This document shows positions 26,827 through 35,764 of a stretch of 64,000 nucleotides of DNA, one piece after another. The stretch lies in NCBI RefSeq assembly GCF_050870875.2, contig NZ_CP194041.2, positions 124,001-188,000 on the forward strand. Direction: 5' to 3'. The translations under genes and the position numbers were made by a program. Under the pieces are notes generated by a model. That model saw only the letters and a program-made list of their open reading frames with translations. It ran no database searches and had not been told where the DNA came from. How positions within the stretch are numbered: the stretch's first letter is position 1; each line of letters opens with the position of its first letter. The stretch is from Agarivorans sp050870875. GTDB taxonomy: Bacteria > Pseudomonadota > Gammaproteobacteria > Enterobacterales > Celerinatantimonadaceae.

Positions 26827-28008
26827 ATGAAAAAATTTGCGAAACGTTTATCGATGGTTTTAGTGCTGTTTTTGTTCGTAGCAGCAGTTGGATCGCTCTA
26901 TTACAGCTCTCGCCCTGAAGCCGAACCCGCTTATGTGACTGAAGCTGTACAACGCGGTGATATTGAAAATACCGTATTGGCAAACGGCATGTTGCACCCT
27001 GCCAAGCTAGTCAATGTTGGGGCGCAAGAATCCGGGCAAATCAAACACTTAGCTGTTGGGCTTGGCGATGAAGTTACACTGGGCCAATTGATTGCTCAAA
27101 TTGATAGCCTGAGTCAGCAAAATGCCTTGAAGCAAGCGCAAGCGTCATTAGCCAGTATTAACGCGCAGTATCGTGCTAAGCAGGCGCAAATTCATCAGGC
27201 CTTACTTGAGTATCAAAGGCAACAACGAATGCAGGCCGATAATGCCAGCTCACGTGCGGATTATGAAGTCGCAGAGGCAAATCTTGCCATCTATCAGGCT
27301 GATCTGGAGCAATTAAAAGCCGAGCAGCAACAAGCTGCGATTACCGTAGATAGCGCCAAGGTTGATTTAGGTTATACCACGATTGCTGCACCCATGGCTG
27401 GTACGGTGGTATACACCTCAGTAGAAGAGGGGCAAACCGTAAATGCGAATCAAAGCACTCCAACCATCATCGAATTGGCACAACTCGACACCATGATCGT
27501 GAAGGCGCAAATTTCGGAAGCGGATGTGATTCATGTGCATCCTGGCCAAGACGTTTATTTCACCATTTTGGGTCAAGCCAAACACCCCTATCGTGCGCAA
27601 TTACAGGCCATCGAGCCTGGACCTACCTTAATGGATGGTGATGATAGCGATCTGAGTGTCAGTGACAATGAAGCGATTTATTACAATGGTTTATTTGAAG
27701 TGGAAAATCCCGGTCATACCTTACGAATTGGCATGACAGCTCAAGTGTCGATTGTGTTGGATAAGGCGCAAGACACCTTACTGGTTCCCGCTCAAGTGCT
27801 ACAGAGAAAGCCGGGTTCTAAAGGCCGCTATCAAGTGCCGGTGTTGGTGAACCAGCAGCTGGAGTATCGAGATGTGCAAGTGGGCATTAACAATAAGATC
27901 CATGCCCAAATACTTAGGGGTTTAAATGAAGGTGAGTTAGTGGTTGTGGGGGCTCCTGGTGAGAGTAACGCCGCAGGTAATCGCCGTCGTTCGCCAATGG
28001 GTTTTTAG
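26827..28008 (+). CDS. macA: Macrolide-type efflux periplasmic adaptor MacA
   Basis: The 393-residue product has an N-terminal membrane anchor ('FAKRLSMVLVLFLFVAAVGS') and an HlyD/MacA layout: 'VLANGMLHPAKLVNVGAQES' and 'GQIKHLAVGLGDEVTLGQLI' (lipoyl half), a coiled-coil hairpin from about residue 97 to 175, 'VDLGYTTIAAPMAGTVVYTS' (second lipoyl half) and a beta-barrel end. It joins MacB to an outer-membrane channel. It is two bases ahead of macB and the operon continues with a TolC-like gene. The substrate may be macrolides, peptides or lipopeptides, not readable here. Confidence 0.9.
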   Translation: MKKFAKRLSMVLVLFLFVAAVGSLYYSSRPEAEPAYVTEAVQRGDIENTVLANGMLHPAKLVNVGAQESGQIKHLAVGLGDEVTLGQLIAQIDSLSQQNALKQAQASLASINAQYRAKQAQIHQALLEYQRQQRMQADNASSRADYEVAEANLAIYQADLEQLKAEQQQAAITVDSAKVDLGYTTIAAPMAGTVVYTSVEEGQTVNANQSTPTIIELAQLDTMIVKAQISEADVIHVHPGQDVYFTILGQAKHPYRAQLQAIEPGPTLMDGDDSDLSVSDNEAIYYNGLFEVENPGHTLRIGMTAQVSIVLDKAQDTLLVPAQVLQRKPGSKGRYQVPVLVNQQLEYRDVQVGINNKIHAQILRGLNEGELVVVGAPGESNAAGNRRRSPMGF

Positions 28009-28010
28009 TC

Positions 28011-29951
28011 ATGAGTGAAGCCTTACTAGAAGTCTCCAACATTTCGCGTTCTTTTAGTGCTGGAGAGCAGCAGCTGACGGTTCTCAAGCAAGTGAGTTTA
28101 TCGATCCAAAAAGGGGAAATGGTCGCAATTGTGGGAGCCTCGGGCTCGGGGAAATCCACCTTGATGAATATTCTAGGTTGCTTAGATAAGCCGACTCAGG
28201 GACGTTATTTAATCCAAGGTCAGGATACTTCAACCATGGATGTAGATCAGTTAGCCGCCCTGCGACGTGAGCACTTTGGGTTTATTTTTCAGCGTTACCA
28301 CTTACTGAGCGATTTAAGTGCGGTGGCCAACGTTGAAGTGCCGGCGATATATGCGGGTAAGAATAAGGTCGAGCGTAAAGCACGGGCACAGGATTTACTG
28401 AGCCGTTTAGGTCTGGCTGACCGTTTCGACCATAAGCCGAGCCAACTCAGCGGTGGCCAACAACAGCGCGTGAGTGTTGCGCGCGCGTTGATGAATGGTG
28501 GTGATGTGATCCTTGCGGATGAACCCACTGGCGCACTAGATAGCCAAAGTGGCGAAGAGATGATGGCGCTGTTACGCGAGTTACATCACGATGGTCATAC
28601 TATTATTTTAGTGACTCATGATATGCACGTGGCACAATTTGCTGATCGTATTATTGAAATCAAGGACGGTGAAATTCTCAGTGATCGCCGCAGTAGCGCT
28701 GGTTCGACAGCGACACTGGCTAAAGTGATGTCAACGAACAAGCCCGGGTGGTTTGCTTGGGACCGCTACTTAGAGGCCTTGAAGATGGCCCTGTTAGCGA
28801 TGTCGAGTCATCGCTTACGCACTTTTTTAACCATGTTAGGTATTATTATTGGGATTGCTTCGGTGGTATCGGTGGTTGCCTTGGGTGCTGGTTCACAACA
28901 AGCCATCTTAAAAAATATCGCTTCGATGGGTACCAATACCATTGATATTCGACCGGGTAGCGGTTTTGGCGACCGACGTTCGGGTCGGGTTCGTAGCTTA
29001 ACCGCAGCCGATGCCGATGCGCTAAAACAGCTATCTTTCGTCGATAGCGTGACGCCTTCTTTAAGTACCAATGTCACCATTCGTTTTGAGAATCAAGCGG
29101 TAACAGGTAGCGTGGAAGGTGTGGGGCCGGAGTATTTTCGAGTAAAGGGTTATCAACTCGCGCAGGGTCAATTTTGGGATCAAGCCAGTGTCGATTCCTT
29201 AGCGCAACAAGCGGTCATCGATAGCAATACCCTTAAGTCGTTGTTTCCTGACCAGTCCCCGCTGGGTCAAGTGGTGTTTCTGGGCAGTTTACCGATCCGC
29301 ATTATCGGCGTCACTCAGCCCAAAACCAGTGCTTTTGGCAATAGCGATTCGCTAAAAGTATGGTTACCTTATACCACGGTTGCAGGGCGGATGATTGGCC
29401 AGCGTTACCTCAATAGCATTACGGTGCGCATCGATCAGTCTGCCCCCAGTAATGCTGCCGAGCAAGGGATTATTAGCTTGCTTAAAATGCGTCACGGTAA
29501 GCAAGACTTTTTTACCATTAATACCGATACCATCCGACAAAATATCGAGAAGACCACCGCTACCATGACCCTATTAATTTCTGCTATTGCGGTGATTTCT
29601 TTAGTGGTTGGTGGCATTGGTGTGATGAATATTATGTTGGTATCGGTGACCGAACGAACCAAAGAAATTGGCGTGCGGATGGCGGTTGGTGCGCGTCAAA
29701 ACGATATTTTACGTCAATTCTTGATTGAAGCAGTGTTGGTTTGTTTGTGCGGTGGGGCGATTGGTATCGGCCTAGCATATCTGATTGGGTTTGTTTTTGC
29801 GTCTACTGGCGGTAGTTTTCAGATGATATATTCAACCAGCTCGATTGTGGCAGCCTTCGCTTGTTCCACCTTAATAGGTATTTTATTTGGCTTTTTACCC
29901 GCCCGGAATGCCGCCAAACTTGATCCCGTTGATGCACTGGCAAGGGAGTAG
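28011..29951 (+). CDS. macB: ABC efflux ATPase/permease MacB
   Basis: The 646-residue product is the normal MacB length. The N-terminal ATPase has Walker A 'GASGSGKSTLMNILGCLDKP', signature 'LSGGQQQRVSVARALMNGGD', Walker B 'VILADEPTGALDSQSG' and switch 'ILVTHDMHVAQ'. A first membrane helix ('FLTMLGIIIGIASVVSVVAL') precedes a periplasmic domain, and three more helices follow; 'TERTKEIGVRMAVGARQNDI' is the conserved FtsX-like motif. It acts as a mechanotransmission pump with MacA and a TolC channel. It overlaps no neighbour but sits two bases after macA. Confidence 0.94.
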   Translation: MSEALLEVSNISRSFSAGEQQLTVLKQVSLSIQKGEMVAIVGASGSGKSTLMNILGCLDKPTQGRYLIQGQDTSTMDVDQLAALRREHFGFIFQRYHLLSDLSAVANVEVPAIYAGKNKVERKARAQDLLSRLGLADRFDHKPSQLSGGQQQRVSVARALMNGGDVILADEPTGALDSQSGEEMMALLRELHHDGHTIILVTHDMHVAQFADRIIEIKDGEILSDRRSSAGSTATLAKVMSTNKPGWFAWDRYLEALKMALLAMSSHRLRTFLTMLGIIIGIASVVSVVALGAGSQQAILKNIASMGTNTIDIRPGSGFGDRRSGRVRSLTAADADALKQLSFVDSVTPSLSTNVTIRFENQAVTGSVEGVGPEYFRVKGYQLAQGQFWDQASVDSLAQQAVIDSNTLKSLFPDQSPLGQVVFLGSLPIRIIGVTQPKTSAFGNSDSLKVWLPYTTVAGRMIGQRYLNSITVRIDQSAPSNAAEQGIISLLKMRHGKQDFFTINTDTIRQNIEKTTATMTLLISAIAVISLVVGGIGVMNIMLVSVTERTKEIGVRMAVGARQNDILRQFLIEAVLVCLCGGAIGIGLAYLIGFVFASTGGSFQMIYSTSSIVAAFACSTLIGILFGFLPARNAAKLDPVDALARE

Positions 29952-29952
29952 C

Positions 29953-31395
29953 ATGATGAATTCACAGTTGTATAAGTACAGCACTGTTGGGCTCGCAATG
30001 AGCTTATTGACGGCTTGTTCTCATTTCAGTCGCAGTGAGTTTCATCCACCCGAGGTGCTTACGCCGCAAGTTTGGCAAGACGCAGTCGAACCAAGTGAGG
30101 CGACAACAAACACGCTTGCTAGCCGTTCGCTTAGTCAAGATCGTTGGTGGGAGAAATTTAATAATCCTGAGTTGGATCGACTCATCGAACAGGTATTGCA
30201 GACCAACAACAATTTAAGCTTGGCAACTTTAACCTTGCATAAGGCCCGTTTAGAAGCTGGCTTGAGTGAAGATCAACTCTATCCTCAGTTGTCTTCGAGT
30301 TTGTCTGCTGGTCGCAGTAAAGACTTCAATGATGGGGCCAGCAGTGGCTCCTATCAGGCGAATATTTCGGTGGGTTATCAAGTCGATCTGTGGGGTAAGG
30401 TTGCGGCAGATATCGATCAGGCGCGTTGGTTAGCCATTGCCAGTGCTGAAGATCGTGAAAGTACCGCACAAAGTTTAGTTGCCACCACCGCTTCACTATA
30501 TTGGCAACTTGGATATCTCAAGCAGCGTGTTAGTCTCAGTAATGGTAGTATTAAAGACGCGCAGCAAACCTTGCAGTTAACTCAGTCCCAGTACCAATCG
30601 GGGGCGGTGACCATTCTCAATGTATTGGAGGCGAAGCGCAGTCTGGCCAGCCTGCAAGCCAATCATAGCCAGTGGTTACAACAGCTTCACGAGGCGCAAA
30701 ATGCCTTGGCAATCCTTTTTAATCAACCTCCTGCAGAGGACCAACTGCAGATAAAGCAATTACCCGAAGGGCCGATGCCCTTGGTGATCGAAGGCGTTCC
30801 CGCTGATATTTTAGTGCGGCGTCCCGATGTGAAGGCCGCGCTGTATCAACTGAAGGCAGCCTTGGCCGGCAAAGACTCAAGCACTGCGAGTTACTTGCCC
30901 GCCTTGAGCCTAACGGGATCGCTAGGTAGCTCTTCGAATCAGCTGAAAGAGTTGTTACGTAACCCTATTGGGACGTTGGGAGCAGAGTTAGCGTTACCTT
31001 TTTTACAATGGAATCAATTGCAGCTTAATCAGCAGATATCCGAAGTGCAGTATCAGTCGGCAGTGGTCCAATACCGTCAAACTCTCTATCAAGCATTTGA
31101 AGATGTTGATAACGCATTATCGGCACGCCAGCAGTATCTATATCAAGGGCAGCGTTTAATTGAGCAATATCAAAGCGCCAAAGAGGTGGAGCGGATCTAT
31201 CAAAGTCAGTACCGAAATGGTGCCGTTGGGATTAAAGATTGGCTAGATGCGCAAGAACAATTGCGTAACGCCGAGGCTTTGCTACTGGAAAATCGTTACC
31301 AACAGTTTGTTACTCAGGCGACCTTGTACTTAGCTTTAGGGGGAAGTGACATTGCCCCACAGTTAGCTGGTAAATCGAGCGATATAAAGTCTTAG
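29953..31395 (+). CDS. TolC-like outer-membrane efflux lipoprotein (NodT/OprM family)
   Basis: From this ATG the product is 480 residues. The N-terminus has a signal and a lipobox-like 'LLTACSHFS', so it is probably an outer-membrane lipoprotein. It shows two OEP repeats, with 'RWWEKFNNPELDRLIEQVLQ', 'VGYQVDLWGKVAADIDQARW', 'PADILVRRPDVKAALYQLKA' and 'RNGAVGIKDWLDAQEQLRNA', all typical of the NodT/OprM family. It begins one base after the macB stop, so the operon encodes a whole tripartite pump. Confidence 0.92.
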   Translation: MMNSQLYKYSTVGLAMSLLTACSHFSRSEFHPPEVLTPQVWQDAVEPSEATTNTLASRSLSQDRWWEKFNNPELDRLIEQVLQTNNNLSLATLTLHKARLEAGLSEDQLYPQLSSSLSAGRSKDFNDGASSGSYQANISVGYQVDLWGKVAADIDQARWLAIASAEDRESTAQSLVATTASLYWQLGYLKQRVSLSNGSIKDAQQTLQLTQSQYQSGAVTILNVLEAKRSLASLQANHSQWLQQLHEAQNALAILFNQPPAEDQLQIKQLPEGPMPLVIEGVPADILVRRPDVKAALYQLKAALAGKDSSTASYLPALSLTGSLGSSSNQLKELLRNPIGTLGAELALPFLQWNQLQLNQQISEVQYQSAVVQYRQTLYQAFEDVDNALSARQQYLYQGQRLIEQYQSAKEVERIYQSQYRNGAVGIKDWLDAQEQLRNAEALLLENRYQQFVTQATLYLALGGSDIAPQLAGKSSDIKS

Positions 31396-31397
31396 TT

Positions 31398-31434
31398 GTT
31401 GAGCCGCAGCTGCTTTACTCGCTGGCGGCTTAAC
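31398..31434. terminator. Bidirectional terminator between the efflux operon and the T6SS kinase
   Basis: GTTGAGCCGC (31398-31407) pairs with GCGGCTTAAC (31425-31434) with one G-T pair, and AGC/GCT extends the stem inward past a one-base bulge. It lies between the convergent tolC-like and kinase genes. Confidence 0.75.
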
Positions 31435-31499
31435 TTATTGCAGTCACAAGTTTGTAGTCTCGAACAAAAATGCGCTACGAGCTCGAGTACTTTACTTAA

Positions 31500-33551
31500 T
31501 TAAGCATTCTCGGCAGTGGCGCGGGCATCTTGTACTTGAGTCATTAAATCTTGTGCTTTTTTGATCACTGCGCTGGCTTCTTTAGTGCGACGTTTTTGTA
31601 GTAAGTAGTCGGAAAAGCGTAAGTATTTATTTGCCATACGTTGACGAGTCTGTACCAGCAAAGAGAAATCATTAGGAAGCTGTTTCGCCATCGATCGTAC
31701 TTCTTTAGCCAGCTTATCGAGTGATTTGATTCGGTTCATATTATTGATGCGTTGCTGAAGGTCATCAAATTGGTGTTGATATACCAATTCAGCCGCATGG
31801 TAGGGGAAGTCAATCTGTTGATTTTTGGCTTTGGCTTGCTGGTAATCCGCCATTTGCTGAATTGCTGACTTTAAGGCATTTGCTTGGGCAAGGCGTTGCT
31901 GCTGTTGTTCGCTATTACCAAAGAAGGCTTCGCCAGCTTCGATCATTGAAGCGAGTTTGATTACATCGAGCTTGTCGCGCGCATTGTCAAATAATTGGGT
32001 GAATACCTGCTCTGATTTCTGGTTAGGTTGAAACTGAAAATCTGTTCTAACCTGCATTAAATCGCGGTAGATGGTGTAGATATCATCACCGTCTTCACTA
32101 TGTTGGTAACGACCTTGCTCTAGATGTGTATTGAGACGTTGGCTGAGTGCTTCCACTGTGCTCATCCATCCCTGATTGATATCTTTGGCGGTTAGGGCAA
32201 GAGCGTAAGAGTCTGGATAGATGCGATTTACCTCTTGTAATAGAGACTGAATGGCATAGTAATCAGGATAAGCTATGCCTTTATTATTAAGCAGATTGTC
32301 AATTTTTTTTTCATAGTAATTAATTACCAAGCCTTGCTTTTGACGCAATAAGGCTTGTTTAGGGATTGCTTGTTGATCGGTAATTGTTGCTAACAGCGGC
32401 AGAAATTGTTGTGGGCTTAGTGCTAATAATTCACGATTGGCTTGTTCGATTTGTTGTCGCGAAGCCAAGTCGAGTTGTGACTGTTGGACCTGTTGGTGTA
32501 AGTGCTGATAAGTCACACCTGCGGAGGCAATCAGAGCGAAGGTCAAGCAAACACTTAGGGTTGGGTTTATATAGCTTTTGGTTAAGTCTTTTTCGAGTGT
32601 AGCTAAATCAGTTGTTCGTTGCTTAATGTTAAATTTTAGACCTTTTTTTAAACTTGCCCAGCGTAATATGGAGACATGCTTGGGCTTGTCAGGGAATATA
32701 TTTTCTTTTGCCGCTTGATTGACGGGCTTGCGATTAAATGGGTGCTTACTGGTAAGTAATTCATAGCTGATGCAACTAAAGGCAAACACATCGTCGGCGA
32801 TGCTGGGGGTTGCGCCTGCCAATAACTCTGGAGACGCATAAGTGGGGGTAAAGCCACTAACTGGAGAGGTTTCTTCTGGCTTGTCAGCCGCATATTGATC
32901 TGCATTTAAATTAAGCGCTCGGGATACGCCAAAATCGAAGATCTTAATGGTTCCATCACGTGCCAGCATGATGTTGCCAGGCTTTAGGTCCGCATGAACT
33001 ACACCGTTGTTATGCGCATAACCTAGGGCCGATAGTAATTGCTTCAGTAAAGCAAGGGCGCTCTTGAAAGGCAGTCCATGAGGACGGTGACTTTTAATTA
33101 TTTCATCTAGAGTTTGTCCGTCTAGCCATTCCATGATCAAATAATAGTCTTCTTGGTCAACTCCAAAGTCATAAACCCTAATGATATTTGGATGACTCAA
33201 ACGCTGGGTTTTTCTGGCTTCTCTGATCAGGATCCGAGCTGCGTCGGGCTGGTTATGAAACTCTTTCTGTAGCAGTTTAATCGCAACATAGGGCTGGCTA
33301 TCACCAGCCGCTTCAAGTAATAAATCTTTCGCTCGATAGACATCACACATCCCACCGTGTCCTACCAGACCTTCAATTTGATAACGTTTTTTGATCACCC
33401 GATTGATCATTTTACAGTCATTGCTGTTGGACGTTTCGCTTTCTTGGATTTTTGAGTCTGCTAGGTTATTCGATTGATATATTTGTGTATGACCGACCTT
33501 GGTTTCGTCTTTTAATTTTTTGTCAGTATGTTTTTTACTTGAATCATCCAT
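31500..33551 (-). CDS. T6SS-associated membrane Ser/Thr protein kinase (PpkA/Stk-like)
   Basis: The 683-residue product has a Hanks-type kinase domain (about residues 57-320): glycine loop 'GLVGHGGMCDVYRAKD' (61-76), Lys92 in 'VAIKLL', catalytic loop 'VVHADLKPGNIML' with HAD at 186-188 instead of HRD, DFG at 206-208, and SPE at 240-242. One membrane segment (331-349) separates it from a periplasmic helical, Gln-rich C-terminal half with no vWA domain, unlike P. aeruginosa PpkA. It is divergent from fha, so it probably starts the phosphorylation cascade acting on the FHA protein and is opposed by PppA. Missing Arg in HRD suggests less dependence on activation-loop phosphorylation. Confidence 0.9.
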   Translation of the reverse strand: MDDSSKKHTDKKLKDETKVGHTQIYQSNNLADSKIQESETSNSNDCKMINRVIKKRYQIEGLVGHGGMCDVYRAKDLLLEAAGDSQPYVAIKLLQKEFHNQPDAARILIREARKTQRLSHPNIIRVYDFGVDQEDYYLIMEWLDGQTLDEIIKSHRPHGLPFKSALALLKQLLSALGYAHNNGVVHADLKPGNIMLARDGTIKIFDFGVSRALNLNADQYAADKPEETSPVSGFTPTYASPELLAGATPSIADDVFAFSCISYELLTSKHPFNRKPVNQAAKENIFPDKPKHVSILRWASLKKGLKFNIKQRTTDLATLEKDLTKSYINPTLSVCLTFALIASAGVTYQHLHQQVQQSQLDLASRQQIEQANRELLALSPQQFLPLLATITDQQAIPKQALLRQKQGLVINYYEKKIDNLLNNKGIAYPDYYAIQSLLQEVNRIYPDSYALALTAKDINQGWMSTVEALSQRLNTHLEQGRYQHSEDGDDIYTIYRDLMQVRTDFQFQPNQKSEQVFTQLFDNARDKLDVIKLASMIEAGEAFFGNSEQQQQRLAQANALKSAIQQMADYQQAKAKNQQIDFPYHAAELVYQHQFDDLQQRINNMNRIKSLDKLAKEVRSMAKQLPNDFSLLVQTRQRMANKYLRFSDYLLQKRRTKEASAVIKKAQDLMTQVQDARATAENA

Positions 33552-33937
33552 GAAGCCGCCGTATATAATTTAACCAAATTTTGTTATGGTGATTTATTTA
33601 ATTTGTCATATAAATGAGTTTATTTTTTATTGCCACTAATAACCAATATATTATCAGTGGAGTATGATGCCAATCTTTACTGAGTTTTCCTTATTGGGAG
33701 TCGGTCCTCTCAGTTCTTTCAGTCTAAATAATTTAAATTACATTAACAACAATATAATCACTAGTAAAATTCTAGTTAATTTATATTTATAAAAAGTTTT
33801 TTATTTTTATTGATTAAATTATTCCTTGAGTGTAATAATACGGCCTCTTTTTTGTAATGATATTTTGGTCATTAGTTATCTTGGGTTGATGGGTTCTACT
33901 CAAAGTAAAAGAGAATGCTTCTAGGGGACGGAAGATT
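33552..33937. promoter_or_regulatory. Divergent control region of the T6SS locus
   Basis: This 386-base region between the kinase and fha genes is strongly A+T-rich (long T and A runs at 33590-33640 and 33760-33830), the type of sequence bound by H-NS-like silencers. It holds CCACTAATAA / TTATCAGTGG (33633-33642 and 33651-33660), an inverted repeat with one mismatch. I cannot place the promoters with confidence. There is no gene in it. Confidence 0.6.
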
Positions 33938-35284
33938 ATGGATTTGTGTTTATCTGTGATGAGTTATCACAGGTTTACCTCTGGCGTGGAAGAAAAAAAA
34001 CATTTCTTCAGTGATTCAGGGGAATCGGTACTGACGATTGGGCGGGCGAGTCAATGCTCTTGGTGTTTACCTGATCCAGAAAGAGTGATCTCTAGCCGTC
34101 ATGCTAGGGTCGAGTTCAATCAGGGGGTATTTTGGCTTTACGATACCTCAACTAATGGGGTTTTTGTTAATCGTTCGGTTGAACCCATCGAAAAAGATAA
34201 ACCTTATCAATTGGTTGATGGTGATATCTTGGCGATTGGTGATTATGAAATAGCGGTCAATTTGTCTGCTTTACCGGAGGACTTGCAAACTCAAAAAGTA
34301 ATCTCTGCGCCTGTAGCTGCAGAAGATTTTGGCGTTCTTGCTGAGCCGTCATCGCCAGCTCCTAACTCGCTCAGTTTAGATTCCAGTCTAAATGCCAATC
34401 TAAGTGATGCTTTTATCTTGCCCTCAGCTCTGACGCAAGATTCGTCATCAAATATTCCAGAGGATTGGAATGCTTTATTTGCTAACGATCCTAGGATTGA
34501 AAAATCGTTAAGCCTTGAGCCTGAAGTGACTGAAGAACAGCCTATTAATACAAAAATAGTCCATTCGCAGACACTCAACGCTGGCGTTGCCAAAGCAGAA
34601 AAGCTGACGTCAGCTTTTGTTTCGGATATTGATCGGGCTCAGTCTCGTCCATCGGCAACACCACTCTCAGCAAATTCGATTGATGAGCAGACGCATCTTG
34701 GTGCTTTTTTAGAAGGGATGGGCATTTCTGCCGATCTTATTTCTCAAGAAAATCCGATCCGTTGGTGGCATCAATTAGGAGGGATAACTAGGGACTCTCT
34801 CGATGGGATTATGAACACTTTACATAATCGAGCAGCATTTAAAGAAAATACTCGGATTAACCAGACGACTTTTCGTAAAAATGAAAACAATCCATTGAAA
34901 TTTTCAACCAATGCTGAAGACGCCCTTCATAACTTACTACAGCGTAAGACTTCAGGGTTTCTCCCTCCTGAACGAGCGGTAAAGGAAGCCTTTATTGATC
35001 TCGAGCGACATGAATACGCCTTGCTTTCCGGTGTTGAGGGGGCCGTGGCGAGTGTCATGCAATTGCTTGACCCCAAATCGATAGCGTCGAAGGTCCACAA
35101 TACGCAGGGCATCGCGAAGTATTATTCGGCAATTGAAAAGCATAAAAGCTGGAATCGTTATTGTTCGGTACACAGTGATTTAGAACATGAATTTAGCCAA
35201 AACAACAATGCTTTCTATATGGAAGATTTTGCGAAGGCTTATGAGGCGACTTTAAAGCGCATAGACCAAAAGGGACAACGATGA
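33938..35284 (+). CDS. tagH: T6SS FHA-domain protein TagH (Fha)
   Basis: The 448-residue product has an N-terminal FHA domain (about residues 30-105) with 'LTIGRASQCSWCLPDPERVI', 'SSRHARVEF' and 'DTSTNGVFVNRSV', the phosphothreonine-binding residues. A long acidic, low-complexity linker follows. The C-terminal 200 residues match the TagH/ImpI C-terminal domain ('EDALHNLLQRKTSGFLPPER', 'KEAFIDLERHEYALLSGVEG'). It binds the phosphorylated T6SS target and promotes assembly. AGGGGACGG precedes the ATG. The stop overlaps tssJ in ATGA. Confidence 0.93.
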   Translation: MDLCLSVMSYHRFTSGVEEKKHFFSDSGESVLTIGRASQCSWCLPDPERVISSRHARVEFNQGVFWLYDTSTNGVFVNRSVEPIEKDKPYQLVDGDILAIGDYEIAVNLSALPEDLQTQKVISAPVAAEDFGVLAEPSSPAPNSLSLDSSLNANLSDAFILPSALTQDSSSNIPEDWNALFANDPRIEKSLSLEPEVTEEQPINTKIVHSQTLNAGVAKAEKLTSAFVSDIDRAQSRPSATPLSANSIDEQTHLGAFLEGMGISADLISQENPIRWWHQLGGITRDSLDGIMNTLHNRAAFKENTRINQTTFRKNENNPLKFSTNAEDALHNLLQRKTSGFLPPERAVKEAFIDLERHEYALLSGVEGAVASVMQLLDPKSIASKVHNTQGIAKYYSAIEKHKSWNRYCSVHSDLEHEFSQNNNAFYMEDFAKAYEATLKRIDQKGQR

Positions 35285-35745
35285 GCAAAATAGGGAAATT
35301 AGTACTTAGTATGCTGCTGAGTATGTCAATGTTGGGCTGCACGGTAGCCAATTATGTAGTCGAACCATATTCAAAACTGCAATTTAGTGTGGCTAAAAAT
35401 GTTAACCCCGATATTACTGGGCGAGCTTCTCCTGTGGTGGTGAAGGTTTTCGAATTGTCTTCAAGAACCTTGTTTGATAGCCAAGATTTTTTTGCTTTAT
35501 ATGATGATGCAGCCCAAGTTTTAGGCCCAGACTTGATTCATAAGACTGAGTTTGAATTTGAACCTGGCAGTCAGTCTGAATATAAGTTGTCACTTTCCCC
35601 TGGGGTACGTTATGCCGGCGTTTTAGTTGCGTATCGAGATATCGACACCGCGAGTTGGCGAGAAGTTGTCACAATCGATCCTACCAATTACAAAACTTTT
35701 AATATTCATGTCGGCGAACTCGCCGTATTTGTTGGTAACCCATGA
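35281..35745 (+). CDS. tssJ: T6SS outer-membrane lipoprotein TssJ
   Basis: The 154-residue product has a signal peptide with lipobox 'MSMLGC' (Cys20). The mature part shows 'PVVVKVFELSSRTLFDSQDF' and 'ALYDDAAQVLG', the TssJ core. It anchors the TssJ-TssL-TssM membrane complex to the outer membrane by binding the end of TssM. The start overlaps the tagH stop. Confidence 0.93.
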   Translation: MSKIGKLVLSMLLSMSMLGCTVANYVVEPYSKLQFSVAKNVNPDITGRASPVVVKVFELSSRTLFDSQDFFALYDDAAQVLGPDLIHKTEFEFEPGSQSEYKLSLSPGVRYAGVLVAYRDIDTASWREVVTIDPTNYKTFNIHVGELAVFVGNP

Positions 35746-35764
35746 TGCAATTGGGGAACAAGAA

